A DNA stretch of 64,000 nt from Flavobacterium sp. N1994 (GCF_025947145.1 NZ_CP109999.1:2790001-2854000), one strand, 5' to 3'; shown: positions 1 to 9,576, counted from the first letter of the stretch. The notes: a model not told the origin generated them from the sequence alone. Program-made: numbers and translations.

Positions 1-2255
1 ACTTCTTTATTTGATTCTACTTTTGAATAGGTCAAAATTCCCTGAATTAAATTATCCATTTTTTCTACTTTATCCTCAATTAATTCAAAATATCGGTCAG
101 TTGTTTCATTAAAAATGTTTTTATTGTCCTCTTTTATCCATGTAATTAAAGAGTGAATACTTCGCAAAGGTGATTTTAAATCATGGGAAACCATGTGGGC
201 ATATTCGTTAAGTCTTTCGTTTTGTGTTTCTAATCGCTTTAAAAGTTGTTCTTTTTGAATCTCTAATTTTTTTTGCGCGGTTATGTCTAAATAGATACCT
301 ATTGAACCTATTACTTCTCCGTTTACATTATAATTGGGGGCACCACTAATCAACCAATATTTTTCTTCACCAACTTTATTAGTAATCGGAATTTCGTATG
401 AGTTTGAAATTCTATTCAATCTATTTATCATTTTTTCTTTTAAAATGATTTTACTTTTATTATTTAAAAATAAATCGGAAGCTTTTCTGTTAATTAATTC
501 AGTGTCTGCATAACCACTCATTTCAATAAAAGATTGATTAGCTAGTTTGATAATATCGTTGTTATCTACTTCTAACAGTCCCATATTCATATTGGCAATA
601 ATACTACTGTATTTTTCTCTTTCGGCTTCCAGACTTTCTCGGTATCTTTTTTTGATAGTGACATCTTCATAACTCCATAGATAACCGTCTAATTTCTTCC
701 CTCGATATATTGGAATAAAAGTTCTTTCTAGAATTCGTCCGTCTGCAAGTTCCACCATTTCTGCGATTACAATTTCTTTTTTATCGATGGTTTCATTCAC
801 TCGTTGTAAAAAATGATCAGGATATTTAAAGTAATCTTTGACTCCTTTTGCAATCATTTCACAGTCTAATCCCTTCATAATCTCTGGATCGGCGTCAATT
901 TCAAACAAGCTGCAAAATTTGCTATTGACTAACAATACTTTTTTGTTGTCATCTTCAAACAAAATCCCTGACTGTAAATTGGCAATCAATGAATTTAATC
1001 TATTTTGTGATTCTATCAATTGCTGATTAAATTCTTTTTCTAAAGAAATGTCTTCTTGTATAGTAAAGTATTTTTTAATCTTCCCTTGTTCATCATGCAA
1101 GGCCTGACCTTGAATTCGAACCCAATATTTTTGTTTGGATTTGGTATAGTTTATAATTTCACAATCAAAAGGCAACCCATTTTTTATCTGCTCTTTTAGA
1201 TATAGTTTTGTTTTTTTGTCTGTCTCCGGACCATATAATAAAACATCAGAACTATTTCCAATTATTTCTTCAATACTATATTCAGTCAAATCTAAAAAGC
1301 TAGAATTGACCCATTCGATTTTCCCATCTTTGTCCGAAATAAGAACTGGGTTGCTGTTTTTTTCAGCTATAGAAGAGAGAAGTTTTAATTGTTCTTCCTT
1401 TTCTTTTTCAATAGAAACATCTTCAATAATAGCAAAATATTGTGACACATAGCCCTCTGAATCAAAAATAGGTTGTCCATTTATTTTAGAACGAAATGAC
1501 CCTTTTTGTTTTTTGGTGTGGAGATATTCGACTTCAAAAGGGACGCCTTTGTAAAAAGCTTCAATCATTTTGTAAATTTCCTTTTTATTGGATAATTTAC
1601 CACTACCAACCTCAATCAGTGATTTTCCAATAATCTCTTTTTTTGAAAACCCCGTGATGTATTCAAAGGCTTCGTTACACCAAAATATTTCTCCTTGGGG
1701 TTGTGTAAATACCACCCCATTTTTATTGGCACTGGCTACTAATGATAGTCTGTTAAGTTCTTCTTTATCAATTTTAAGTTGTTTACTTTGGGTATCAATG
1801 GTTTTAATTAGTCCTTTTAACTCGATATTGTTTTTTTCTTGATTTTCGAGTACATGGAGTATTTCCAATGCAGAATCATGAAAGGCAAAATCACTACGTT
1901 CTAGTTTCTTTTGGCTTACCTCTCCTAATGACATGAGCCAAGGAGAGCCTAGAAAGAGAAAATTACTTTGTTGCCGCTCAAATTGACCTTTTAATGTTAA
2001 AGTTTTAATTCCTTTAGAGGTAAATATGACTGACTGGTTGAGTAAGGTTATGAAATTCTTTGAAGTGATGTTTTCTTTAAAAGGTCTTATCACCGTAAAA
2101 AAATCTGTAAATAATTTATCTTCTTCAAGGTTGGGCATCATCTTACCAATACTGTTCCCAAACTTCTTAATTGTGAGATTTTCATCAATTAGGATGTAAA
2201 AAGGGAAAATGGTATTTAAAGTAGAGTCCGTAAAAGTAAATTGTATATCTGCCAT
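1..2255 (-). CDS. PAS-rich sensor histidine kinase with HNOBA domain (3' end outside window)
   Basis: About 751 residues are visible before the window start cuts the gene. The N-terminal ~150 residues resemble the haem-NO-binding-associated (HNOBA) domain of soluble guanylate cyclases: a hydrophobic FLFLGSPWLMSL stretch at residues ~99-110 is followed by an FHD-containing linker and a helical signalling segment. Four PAS domains follow (roughly 160-280, 285-400, 410-520, 530-650). The HisKA box is SHDLKSPLRS, with the phospho-acceptor at about His691. The ATPase domain must lie beyond position 1. The start ATG at 2255 is 32 bp from the preceding receiver gene, so the two are probably cotranscribed. 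The likely role is membrane-independent sensing and autophosphorylation. The ligand is unknown, and no H-NOX gene is present in the window. Confidence 0.85.
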   Translation of the reverse strand, partial: MADIQFTFTDSTLNTIFPFYILIDENLTIKKFGNSIGKMMPNLEEDKLFTDFFTVIRPFKENITSKNFITLLNQSVIFTSKGIKTLTLKGQFERQQSNFLFLGSPWLMSLGEVSQKKLERSDFAFHDSALEILHVLENQEKNNIELKGLIKTIDTQSKQLKIDKEELNRLSLVASANKNGVVFTQPQGEIFWCNEAFEYITGFSKKEIIGKSLIEVGSGKLSNKKEIYKMIEAFYKGVPFEVEYLHTKKQKGSFRSKINGQPIFDSEGYVSQYFAIIEDVSIEKEKEEQLKLLSSIAEKNSNPVLISDKDGKIEWVNSSFLDLTEYSIEEIIGNSSDVLLYGPETDKKTKLYLKEQIKNGLPFDCEIINYTKSKQKYWVRIQGQALHDEQGKIKKYFTIQEDISLEKEFNQQLIESQNRLNSLIANLQSGILFEDDNKKVLLVNSKFCSLFEIDADPEIMKGLDCEMIAKGVKDYFKYPDHFLQRVNETIDKKEIVIAEMVELADGRILERTFIPIYRGKKLDGYLWSYEDVTIKKRYRESLEAEREKYSSIIANMNMGLLEVDNNDIIKLANQSFIEMSGYADTELINRKASDLFLNNKSKIILKEKMINRLNRISNSYEIPITNKVGEEKYWLISGAPNYNVNGEVIGSIGIYLDITAQKKLEIQKEQLLKRLETQNERLNEYAHMVSHDLKSPLRSIHSLITWIKEDNKNIFNETTDRYFELIEDKVEKMDNLIQGILTYSKVESNKE

Positions 2256-2287
2256 AGGTCAGCCGCACTGTCAAAAGAAGGTTTGTT

Positions 2288-2701
2288 TTATTCTGAAATC
2301 AATTCATTGCAACTCCAATAATCTAGTAGTTTTTGAATTTTATAAACATAGTCTTCATATTTTAAAGGTTTAAGAAGATACCCAGCAATGCCAATTTTAT
2401 AACATTCTTTGACATCTTTAAAATTACTAGAAGTGGTTAAAATAATGGTAGGGATATATCTTAATACAGGGTCTTTTTTTAAAATCGTTAAAAATTCTAT
2501 TCCGTTAAGTTTTGGCATATTCAAATCTAAAAGTATTATATCTGGAAGGTTTTCTTTTGTTTCTAAAATAGCTAATGCACTATCCCCATTATTGGATTCA
2601 ATTATTTGATGGGTTAGGCCTAAAGCAGCAATTACTCTGTTGAATTTCATCACCTCAATAGTGTCGTCTTCTATGAAAAGAATCTTTAATGTTTTTACCA
2701 T
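2288..2701 (-). CDS. Stand-alone response regulator receiver
   Basis: The 137-residue protein is one CheY-like REC domain with no output domain. The acidic pocket is E11-D12-D13, the phospho-acceptor is D59 (in ILLDLNMP), the switch Thr is T89 and the conserved Lys is K111 (LLKPL). It lies between a receiver-PAS protein upstream and the HNOBA kinase downstream. It has its own candidate promoter in the 124-bp gap before it, so it and the HNOBA kinase may form a separate transcript. Such single-domain receivers usually shuttle phosphate or bind a partner protein. The partner cannot be told from sequence. Confidence 0.93.
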   Translation of the reverse strand: MVKTLKILFIEDDTIEVMKFNRVIAALGLTHQIIESNNGDSALAILETKENLPDIILLDLNMPKLNGIEFLTILKKDPVLRYIPTIILTTSSNFKDVKECYKIGIAGYLLKPLKYEDYVYKIQKLLDYWSCNELISE

Positions 2702-2761
2702 TTTAACTTATAGATTTTCTTTTTAAATATTGATAATCAACATTTTTTGATTAAACAGTTA

Positions 2762-2769
2762 CAAAAATA
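2762..2769 (-). promoter_or_regulatory. Candidate -7 element for the receiver/HNOBA-kinase transcript
   Basis: The minus strand reads TATTTTTG here, an exact match to the Bacteroidota TAnnTTTG -7 consensus, about 60 bp upstream of the receiver start at 2701. A TTAAC sequence about 20 bp further upstream is only a weak -33 candidate. This suggests the last two genes of the signalling block can be transcribed independently. Confidence 0.4.
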
Positions 2770-2825
2770 TACGAAAGGAGTATTTTTAGGTTAAATAAAT
2801 AAATATTTTTTTAATTATGGAATTG

Positions 2826-3848
2826 TTATTTTTTATCTAGTTGTATCCCTTCTGATTTTTTTGTAATATCTTTAATTATTACGTCAAGTTCTTCGGCAGA
2901 TATTAATAAGTTATTTAATAAATTTTCACTGTCATTTTCTTCAATACCAAAATTTTTAATGATATCAATCAGACTCATCATCCTGGCTAAAGGCGCACGC
3001 ACAACATGCGATTGTATCCAGGCAATTTCTTTTAGTTTTTCATTTTGTTTTTCAATGGCTTCAATATAAGAAAGTCGTTCTGTAACATCACTTGCCAATA
3101 TAATTCGTCCAATAGAATCTTGAAATTGTATAATATTACTCTGAATTTCAACATAAATGATTTCACCATTTTTCTTTTTATGCCTAAAAGTCCCCAATGA
3201 ATGCGAGCCTTCATTTTCATTTAAAAATTCCACTCTTTTGTGCATTTCTGGGATGTCTTCAACAGGTCTAATGTCTTTAATCGTCATACCTAAAAACTCC
3301 TGTAATGAATATCCATAATGTTTTTCTGCGGCCTCATTTACATCTAAGAAGCGTAAAGAAACAGTATCATAAACCCACATAGGCTGCGGACTTAAATGAA
3401 ATAAATCGCTATATCGTTTTTCTGAAGTTGCTAATTGAAGTAAGGTTTTTTTCCTCTCAATATTGTAAATAATACTTTTATATAAAAGGTTGGCATCGAG
3501 TTCGTCTTTTATCAGATAATCAGAAATACCTAGTGATAATGATTTAATTCCAAAGGTATTATCAGACAGCCCTGTTAAAATGATTAATGGGGTTTCAGGA
3601 CAAAGCAAAAACATTTCTGTGATAAGTTCTTCTCCACTTTTATCAGGCAATGAAAGGTCTAATAGTATTAAGTCACTACAAATGGTAGCATCTGTTACTA
3701 ATTTTTTTGCTTCTTTGAAATTTTTAGCCCAGAAAATTTTTGGGGATAAAAACTGTTCTTCTAAATAATTTACAATAAGTGTATAATCACCTGGATTATC
3801 CTCAATAATCACAATTTGATACGGTTTATTATCTTTACTAGTTTTCAT
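2826..3848 (-). CDS. Receiver-PAS protein with histidine box but no ATPase domain
   Basis: The 340 residues hold a REC domain (~10-130; phospho-acceptor D64 in ILLDLSLP, Lys K114), a PAS domain (~145-260) and a C-terminal dimerisation/histidine-box helix with QSHVVRAPLARM around H281. The protein then stops about 55 residues later, where a kinase would carry the N, G1 and G2 boxes. The acidic residue that normally follows the histidine (HD or HE) is replaced by Val. It may be a phosphotransfer or dimerisation module fed by one of the neighbouring kinases, or a non-phosphorylatable scaffold. It lies 10 bp downstream of the receiver gene at 3859 and so is likely in the same operon. The domain order is seen directly. 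The function is inferred. Confidence 0.88.
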   Translation of the reverse strand: MKTSKDNKPYQIVIIEDNPGDYTLIVNYLEEQFLSPKIFWAKNFKEAKKLVTDATICSDLILLDLSLPDKSGEELITEMFLLCPETPLIILTGLSDNTFGIKSLSLGISDYLIKDELDANLLYKSIIYNIERKKTLLQLATSEKRYSDLFHLSPQPMWVYDTVSLRFLDVNEAAEKHYGYSLQEFLGMTIKDIRPVEDIPEMHKRVEFLNENEGSHSLGTFRHKKKNGEIIYVEIQSNIIQFQDSIGRIILASDVTERLSYIEAIEKQNEKLKEIAWIQSHVVRAPLARMMSLIDIIKNFGIEENDSENLLNNLLISAEELDVIIKDITKKSEGIQLDKK

Positions 3849-3858
3849 GGTATTTTAT

Positions 3859-4281
3859 TTAAGGTAGTTGTACTATACTTATCCAGAAGCTTTCAATCTT
3901 TGTTACAGCAAGCATGAATTCATTTACATCTACAGGTTTGGTAATAAAGCAATTCACATAATTGTTATAGGCTTTATTAATGTCCTTTTCAGAAGAGGAA
4001 GTTGTCAGCATAATAACAGGAATGTGTCTATATTTTGCACTTTCTTTAATGTATTGCAAGACTTCGTGTCCGTTTTTCTTTGGTAAATTAATGTCGAGCA
4101 AAATAAGATTGGGTAATTCCTCATCCTGAAAAGGTTCTTTTAGGGTTAAAAAATCAATAGCTAGTTTGCCATCCTTAACAACATTAATAGTGTTGATTAT
4201 TTTGCTTTCTCCCAATGCCTCTTGGGTTAGTAGAATATCCCCTTCGTTATCCTCTATTAATAAAATGTTTATTGCTTTCAT
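3859..4281 (-). CDS. Stand-alone response regulator, Rcp1/phytochrome-partner type
   Basis: This 140-residue REC-only protein has E10-D11, phospho-acceptor D63 (LLDINLP), T93 and K115 (ITKPVD). The long region between helix 2 and strand 3 and the LPNLILLDINLPKKNG signature are typical of Rcp1-like receivers that partner bacteriophytochrome-type or multi-PAS kinases. Its start codon overlaps the stop of the upstream kinase by 4 bp (ATGA type), so it is almost certainly translationally coupled to that kinase and is its most likely phosphate acceptor. No output domain is present. Confidence 0.93.
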   Translation of the reverse strand: MKAINILLIEDNEGDILLTQEALGESKIINTINVVKDGKLAIDFLTLKEPFQDEELPNLILLDINLPKKNGHEVLQYIKESAKYRHIPVIMLTTSSSEKDINKAYNNYVNCFITKPVDVNEFMLAVTKIESFWISIVQLP

Positions 4282-7200
4282 AATTTATGTTGTTTATTTT
4301 TTGGAATGGTAAAGTAAAAAGTACTTCCTTGTCCTTCTTTTGATTCTAACCAAATTTGGCCCTTTAAATTATCAATAATTTTCTTTGATATAGCTAATCC
4401 AATTCCAGTTCCAGCATATTGGTCGGTTGTATGCAAACGCTGAAATATGACAAATATTTTATCAAAATACTCTTCATTGATGCCAATGCCATTATCCGTT
4501 ATTTTAAATTGCCAATAATTAGTATGCTCATCAGAAGAGATAGTAATAATAGGTTTTTCGTTTGGTTTTGAATATTTTAAGGCATTGCCTATTAAGTTTT
4601 GAAATACCTGTTTTATTGGAGATGCAAACGTTTGTATTTTAGGAAGTTTGCCATACTCCATTGTGGCATTTTTTTCTTCAATTTGACTTCTGTAAAGTAA
4701 CCTAATTTCATCCAAAACGGAATTTAAATTAACTTCTTCAAGTTTATCTTCATGTTTGCCGATTCTGGAAAAATCTAATAAATCTAAAATGATTTGACGC
4801 ATACGTTTAGCTCCGTCAACTGCAAAGAAGATGTATTTTTTGCCTTTTTCATCAAGAACATCTTGATATTTATTTTCAATCTGAGTCAGAAAACTGGTAA
4901 CCATTCTCAAAGGTTCCTGTAAGTCGTGAGAGGCTACATAAGCAAATTGCTCAAGTTCTTGATTAGAAATAGCCAGTTCTTTTAAGTTATTCTCTAAGGC
5001 TTTGTTACTCTTTTTAAGTTTAGTTTCTGTAGCTTTTCTTTCCGTAATATTTTTGAAATAAACCGTCAAACCTATACTAGATGGGAAAGCATTTAACTCA
5101 AACCACATTTTACGTGCCTTAGAGTATGTTTCTAATCTGACGGGTTTTTTTTCTAATTTGGCTTTTAAAAAGGCACTATGTATTTTTTCTGAAATGCGCC
5201 CTTCGTATATTTCCCAAAAATTTTTCCCGATCATTGCGTTTTCCTTCATGCCCGATATTGCTTCGGCAACCTTATTCCAATAGGTGACATTCCAATTGTT
5301 GTCTAAAGTATAAAAACCGTCTTGAATACTTTCAAGCGTATCAAATAACTTTAATGTAGTTATATATAATTCCTTTTCTTGTTTTTTTCTTTCTGTTACA
5401 TCTCTTTCAATAGAAATCCAATGAGTGTATTCTCCTTTTTCATTAGTAACTGGATTTAATGAAAGGTTAACCCAATACTCTTTACCTTCTTTTGAATAAT
5501 TAATTATAGTAATTTCACATGGTTTCCAATTGTCAAGGGATTTGTAAAAAAGGGCTAATTCTTTTTTATCAGTATTGGGACCCTGCAATAGCTGGTGAGT
5601 TTTTCCGATAATTTCTTCGGGCTTGTAACCGCTCATACGGGTAAAAGAGTTATTGACATATACAATTTTTCTTCCCGATTCGTCAGAAGGTACTGCTTCT
5701 TTGATGACTATGGCATCATTCGTATTTGTTACTACCGATTCTAATAGTTTTAGTCGTACCTCTTCCTCTTTTTTCTTGGATATGTCCTGCATAGCGCAGA
5801 TGATTCTATTGGCTTTGCCATTTTTATCACGGATTATTATTCCTTTGTTGATGACATAGCAATAGTTACCATCATTTTTTTTGTATCGGTATTCTTCAAT
5901 CCAATTGTTCTCCTTGCTATTAATGGTAGTATGATAACTATTTGTGATTTTTTCTAAATCATCTGGATGAACGTTTTCCATCCAACTTGCACTATTGTCA
6001 TTTAGTTCTTTAAGATTGTATCCGAATATTTTTTTAAAACCATCTCCCCAATAAATTTTATCTTCTACTAAATCACAATCCCAAATGGCATCAAAAGTTG
6101 CTTTGGTTACATATTCAAAACGGTTAAGTGCTTTTTTAACTTCTTCAGTTCGCTCCTGAACTTTTTGTTCTAGTATTTCATTCAGTTTGTTCAGTTGTTC
6201 TTCAACCTTTTTTTGAGCAGTAACATCAATTAATGCCGATATAAAACAAGGTTCATCATCTATTTCAATTTTCTCAACTCTATAAAGTACCTCCAATAAT
6301 TCACCGTTAGGTTTTTTAATTGTTCCTTCAATATCTTTTTTCTGGTTCTCATCTTTCAAGATTTTGGAAATCAATTTTTGGCGTAATTCGGTATCAATAA
6401 TTTTTACATCAACCGATTTTTTCCCAATAAGGTCTTCACTTTTATATCCTGTTGTGTCGCAAAATGCATCATTCACTTGGATAAATGTACCATCTGACAC
6501 TTTTGTAATTGAAATGGCTACTGGACTAAAATCAAAAATAGAACTAAACTTTTTATTCGCTTTGATACTTTCTTCTTCTGCTTTTTTTCTCTCTGAAATA
6601 TCCCGGGCAATACAATAAATTTTACCTGTAATAGAATTGGGAGTAGCATTCCAATCTAACCAAAGATAGGAACCATCTTTTTTGCGATACCTGTTAGTAA
6701 AATGTATTACTTTCTCGCCAGATTTTAATTGGTTGTAGGCTTGTAATGAAGAGTCTATATCATCGGGATGAACAAAATCAATAAACGGTTTTGTTGTTAA
6801 TTCGTTTTGAGAATATCCTAATATGGTATTAAAACTGGAATTAGCAATTTCAAAATATCCTTCATCGTTGGCAATACAAGAAAAATCGTTACTATTCTTG
6901 AAGAAATATTCAAACTCTTTTAATCGTTTTTCGGCTTTTACTTTCTCGGTAACATCAAGTACACAATGGATAATGTATTGTAATTCAGAAGTGTCATTAA
7001 GCAATGGAATGTTCTCTGGTTCCCAATATTTCAGTTCAAATTTTGACGTTCCTCGAATAGGAATATCATATTTTTGAATTGCCATTTTATTCCTTTTGTT
7101 GGTTTGTACAACAGTATGTAATGAATGGGATAAATTTTTAACTCCATCAGCAGCTGAGTCTAAATCATTGTCTGGGAATGCTTCAAAAATCCCTTTCCCA

Positions 7201-7346
7201 ATTAAATCTTCGCGTTTAGAATTGGTAGCTTCTAGATAAGCTTTATTGACTTCGACAATAGTAAATTTTGGTGCGTCAATGTGCAAAACCAAACTTGGTG
7301 TAGGGGAAATGTTGAAGAATTCTGAAAGAGTGTTTTTACCAATCAT
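4278..7346 (-). CDS. Multi-PAS sensor histidine kinase
   Basis: The 1022-residue cytoplasmic hybrid-less kinase carries six consecutive PAS/PAC modules over roughly residues 1-750, then a coiled coil, a HisKA box (ASHDLQEPLRMV, His about 807) and a complete ATPase domain with N box QNLIGNAL, G1 DNGIGI and G2 GTGIGL. The fifth PAS resembles LOV domains in its GKTHQLLQGPNTD loop but lacks the flavin-binding Cys, so light sensing is not supported. The frame opens further upstream with a TTG at 7364. I prefer the ATG at 7346 because the extra six residues match nothing in the family. It is the first gene of a five-gene minus-strand signalling block. Confidence 0.93.
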   Translation of the reverse strand: MIGKNTLSEFFNISPTPSLVLHIDAPKFTIVEVNKAYLEATNSKREDLIGKGIFEAFPDNDLDSAADGVKNLSHSLHTVVQTNKRNKMAIQKYDIPIRGTSKFELKYWEPENIPLLNDTSELQYIIHCVLDVTEKVKAEKRLKEFEYFFKNSNDFSCIANDEGYFEIANSSFNTILGYSQNELTTKPFIDFVHPDDIDSSLQAYNQLKSGEKVIHFTNRYRKKDGSYLWLDWNATPNSITGKIYCIARDISERKKAEEESIKANKKFSSIFDFSPVAISITKVSDGTFIQVNDAFCDTTGYKSEDLIGKKSVDVKIIDTELRQKLISKILKDENQKKDIEGTIKKPNGELLEVLYRVEKIEIDDEPCFISALIDVTAQKKVEEQLNKLNEILEQKVQERTEEVKKALNRFEYVTKATFDAIWDCDLVEDKIYWGDGFKKIFGYNLKELNDNSASWMENVHPDDLEKITNSYHTTINSKENNWIEEYRYKKNDGNYCYVINKGIIIRDKNGKANRIICAMQDISKKKEEEVRLKLLESVVTNTNDAIVIKEAVPSDESGRKIVYVNNSFTRMSGYKPEEIIGKTHQLLQGPNTDKKELALFYKSLDNWKPCEITIINYSKEGKEYWVNLSLNPVTNEKGEYTHWISIERDVTERKKQEKELYITTLKLFDTLESIQDGFYTLDNNWNVTYWNKVAEAISGMKENAMIGKNFWEIYEGRISEKIHSAFLKAKLEKKPVRLETYSKARKMWFELNAFPSSIGLTVYFKNITERKATETKLKKSNKALENNLKELAISNQELEQFAYVASHDLQEPLRMVTSFLTQIENKYQDVLDEKGKKYIFFAVDGAKRMRQIILDLLDFSRIGKHEDKLEEVNLNSVLDEIRLLYRSQIEEKNATMEYGKLPKIQTFASPIKQVFQNLIGNALKYSKPNEKPIITISSDEHTNYWQFKITDNGIGINEEYFDKIFVIFQRLHTTDQYAGTGIGLAISKKIIDNLKGQIWLESKEGQGSTFYFTIPKNKQHKL

Positions 7347-7429
7347 ATTTGGAAAATATAGCAAACCATCTTTTCCTCCAAAAAAAAGGAATCTTGGGTT
7401 TTTATGTTAAATGAGTGGTTTATTGTTTA

Positions 7430-7437
7430 CAAAAATA
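7430..7437 (-). promoter_or_regulatory. Candidate -7 element for the multi-PAS kinase operon
   Basis: The minus strand reads TATTTTTG, matching TAnnTTTG exactly, 84 bp upstream of the kinase ATG. The possible -33 element about 21 bp upstream reads TTT, not TTTG, so the match is partial. Confidence 0.4.
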
Positions 7438-7567
7438 ATCGAATTTTCTTATATAGGAAAAGTTAGACTGTTAAAACTTTAACATTAAATAGTATTTTAT
7501 CGAGAGATATTCCATTCAGCTATGTTAAATAGTCATTCAGCGAATTTAAAAAACCATTCGTCTATTT

Positions 7568-7602
7568 TTTGAAAATAGGAGTAGCGATAGGTTATAAGTT
7601 TG
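7568..7602 (+). promoter_or_regulatory. Candidate promoter for the T9SS cargo gene
   Basis: TTTG and TAAGTTTG are separated by 23 bp, at the long end of the usual spacing for Bacteroidota promoters. A leader of about 155 nt would separate it from the ATG at 7764. Confidence 0.35.
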
Positions 7603-7763
7603 TTTATGAAATGCATCTGATAATTATTTTTTTAAGGCTTATATGCTGATTTTCAAGATTATTTCAATTGTGTTTTTGTCAATCAAACAATTAAAATTGA
7701 AGGTTTAAAATAGTAACTACTATTTAACTTCTCTAGAGATTAAACTTAAAACCCCAAACAATT

Positions 7764-9491
7764 ATGAAAAAATTATTACACCTCTCAACAAACAGAATCT
7801 TATTAGTATACTTTCTTTTTGGATTTTATTTTTCAAGCTATGGACAAGCCACTGCTATTACGACATGGGCAATTACCCCACCTGCAACCACACCGGCTTG
7901 GGATAATGGACTACCAAATGAAACAACAGATGCTGTTATTGCTGCTCCTCTTACTACCATCGGAGAAGCAAATATTTATGCTTATTCCCTGTCGATTACA
8001 AATAACGCCACGGTAAACATTTCTTCAGGAAATACAGTACGATTGAGTGGGGCATTAACTGTAGATTCAGGAAGTTCAATTACATTTAATGATAATGCAA
8101 ATTTGATTCAGGAAGGAACAACTAATTTGAATTCGGGTAACATAATTATGAAACGTAATAGTTCCCTATTAAAACGTTTGGATTACACCTTATGGTCAAG
8201 TCCGGTTACTGGCAGTCAAACCCTTTTGAATTTTTCGCCTCTAACTTTGACCAATCGTTTTTATAAATTCACCACTTATGAAGATATAGTACCGCCAGCC
8301 ACAACAAGCAGCACTAATCAGTATACTGTTGTTGATCCATCAACTACTACATTTGCTATGGCTCAGGGGTATTTAATTAGAATGCCTAACAATCATCCAT
8401 CAACCAATGCGACAAGTTGGGAGGGTAATTTTACAGGTGTTCCTAATAGTGGGGATTATAGTTTTACTATGGTTGATGGAGGAGTGGGGAATCGTTTTAA
8501 TTTGGTAGGTAATCCTTATCCTTCACCTATAGATGCTGCTAGTTTTGTAGCTGCTAATAGTGACAACATAACGGGAACCCTATATTTCTGGAGAAAAACG
8601 AACAATGCCTTATCGCCAAGTTATTGTTCTTGGAGTTCATTGGGTTTTGCTAGTAACGGAGAAGCGGAAGTTTATGATTTAAATGGGGTTATTCAAACTG
8701 GACAAGGTTTTTTTGTTGAAGGTTCAGGAAATGGGAATACCCTTATTTTTAATAATTCCATGCGCACAAATGATCATTCCGATCAGTTTTTTAAAAACTC
8801 AAACGTAACAAATACAGTTGAAAGTCATAGAATTTGGCTTAATGCCACTAGCTCGAATGGTTCTTTTTCTCAATTGCTTATAGGGTATTGTACCAATGCT
8901 ACTCAAGGTTATGATAGTGGGATTGATGGGAAATTTATTAATGATGGTGATATTTCTTTGACTACATTAATTGGAACTAATCGTTATGCAATTCAGGGAA
9001 GGGCCTTACCATTTACTACTTCTGATGTAGTGCCATTAAGTTTCAAAGCTACTAACGCAGGTACTTACACTATAGCGATAGATCATGTTGATGGGTTGTT
9101 TGCTGGAAACGCTCAAGATATTTTTATTAGAGACAATTTAGATGGTTCGTTACATAACTTGAACAATGCTTCATATACTTTCGTTTCAGAGGCTGGTACT
9201 TTTGCTAACCGTTTTGAATTGGTTTATCAAAATATGCTTAGTGTACCTAACAGCAGTTTTACCCCAAATTCTATTGTGATTTACAATCAAGAACATACTT
9301 TAATACTAAACTCAGGCTCAACAATGATGGCAACGGTACGTATCTTTGACATTAGCGGAAGAGTATTGTTTGAAAAAACAGGGATTAATGCTTCGGAAAC
9401 CAGAATAAATGTTGGTGTCGCCAATCAAGTATTGTTAGCTGAGGTAACCACAATAGAAGGATTGAAAGCAACAAAGAAAATAGCAAACTAA
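7764..9491 (+). CDS. Secreted protein with T9SS type C sorting domain
   Basis: The 575-residue exported protein starts with a Sec signal peptide (basic MKKLLHLSTNR, then a hydrophobic stretch ending near YGQA at residue ~28). The middle is Ser/Thr/Asn-rich, with the SSPVTG and VGNPYPSPID signatures common in large Bacteroidota cell-surface proteins. The last ~75 residues fit the ChiA-like type C T9SS sorting domain: a short beta segment, VRIFDISGRVLFEK, then a terminal TKKIAN. It should cross the outer membrane through the Por/T9SS machinery and be released or surface-held. No catalytic motif is visible, so its role is unknown. It stands alone, closed by a strong terminator. Confidence 0.88.
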   Translation: MKKLLHLSTNRILLVYFLFGFYFSSYGQATAITTWAITPPATTPAWDNGLPNETTDAVIAAPLTTIGEANIYAYSLSITNNATVNISSGNTVRLSGALTVDSGSSITFNDNANLIQEGTTNLNSGNIIMKRNSSLLKRLDYTLWSSPVTGSQTLLNFSPLTLTNRFYKFTTYEDIVPPATTSSTNQYTVVDPSTTTFAMAQGYLIRMPNNHPSTNATSWEGNFTGVPNSGDYSFTMVDGGVGNRFNLVGNPYPSPIDAASFVAANSDNITGTLYFWRKTNNALSPSYCSWSSLGFASNGEAEVYDLNGVIQTGQGFFVEGSGNGNTLIFNNSMRTNDHSDQFFKNSNVTNTVESHRIWLNATSSNGSFSQLLIGYCTNATQGYDSGIDGKFINDGDISLTTLIGTNRYAIQGRALPFTTSDVVPLSFKATNAGTYTIAIDHVDGLFAGNAQDIFIRDNLDGSLHNLNNASYTFVSEAGTFANRFELVYQNMLSVPNSSFTPNSIVIYNQEHTLILNSGSTMMATVRIFDISGRVLFEKTGINASETRINVGVANQVLLAEVTTIEGLKATKKIAN

Positions 9492-9544
9492 GAACAAATT
9501 CAAACTTATTAGAAGGTATGTTGCAGATACTTTTAAATTACAGG

Positions 9545-9576
9545 AGCCGATTAGGAAACTAATCGGCTTTCTTTTT
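9545..9576 (+). terminator. Intrinsic terminator of the T9SS cargo gene
   Basis: A perfect 10-bp stem (AGCCGATTAG paired with CTAATCGGCT) with a GAAA tetraloop is followed by a T-rich run, 54 bp after the stop codon at 9491. Confidence 0.92.

Larger units (their letters stand above)
7347..7763 (+). other. Divergent intergenic region between kinase and T9SS cargo gene
   Basis: About 417 bp of AT-rich DNA lie between divergent genes. The region holds the kinase -7 candidate at 7430-7437 (minus) and a plus-strand candidate, TTTG at 7568-7571 with TAAGTTTG at 7595-7602, separated by 23 bp. The latter would leave a leader of about 155 nt before the ATG at 7764. I see no open frame, tRNA or strong hairpin here. 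Confidence 0.5.

Noticed and set aside
5280..5860. LOV photoreceptor domain in the fifth PAS of the kinase
   Set aside because: The GKTHQLLQGPNTD segment lacks the flavin-adduct Cys of the NCRFLQ motif, so blue-light sensing is not supported.
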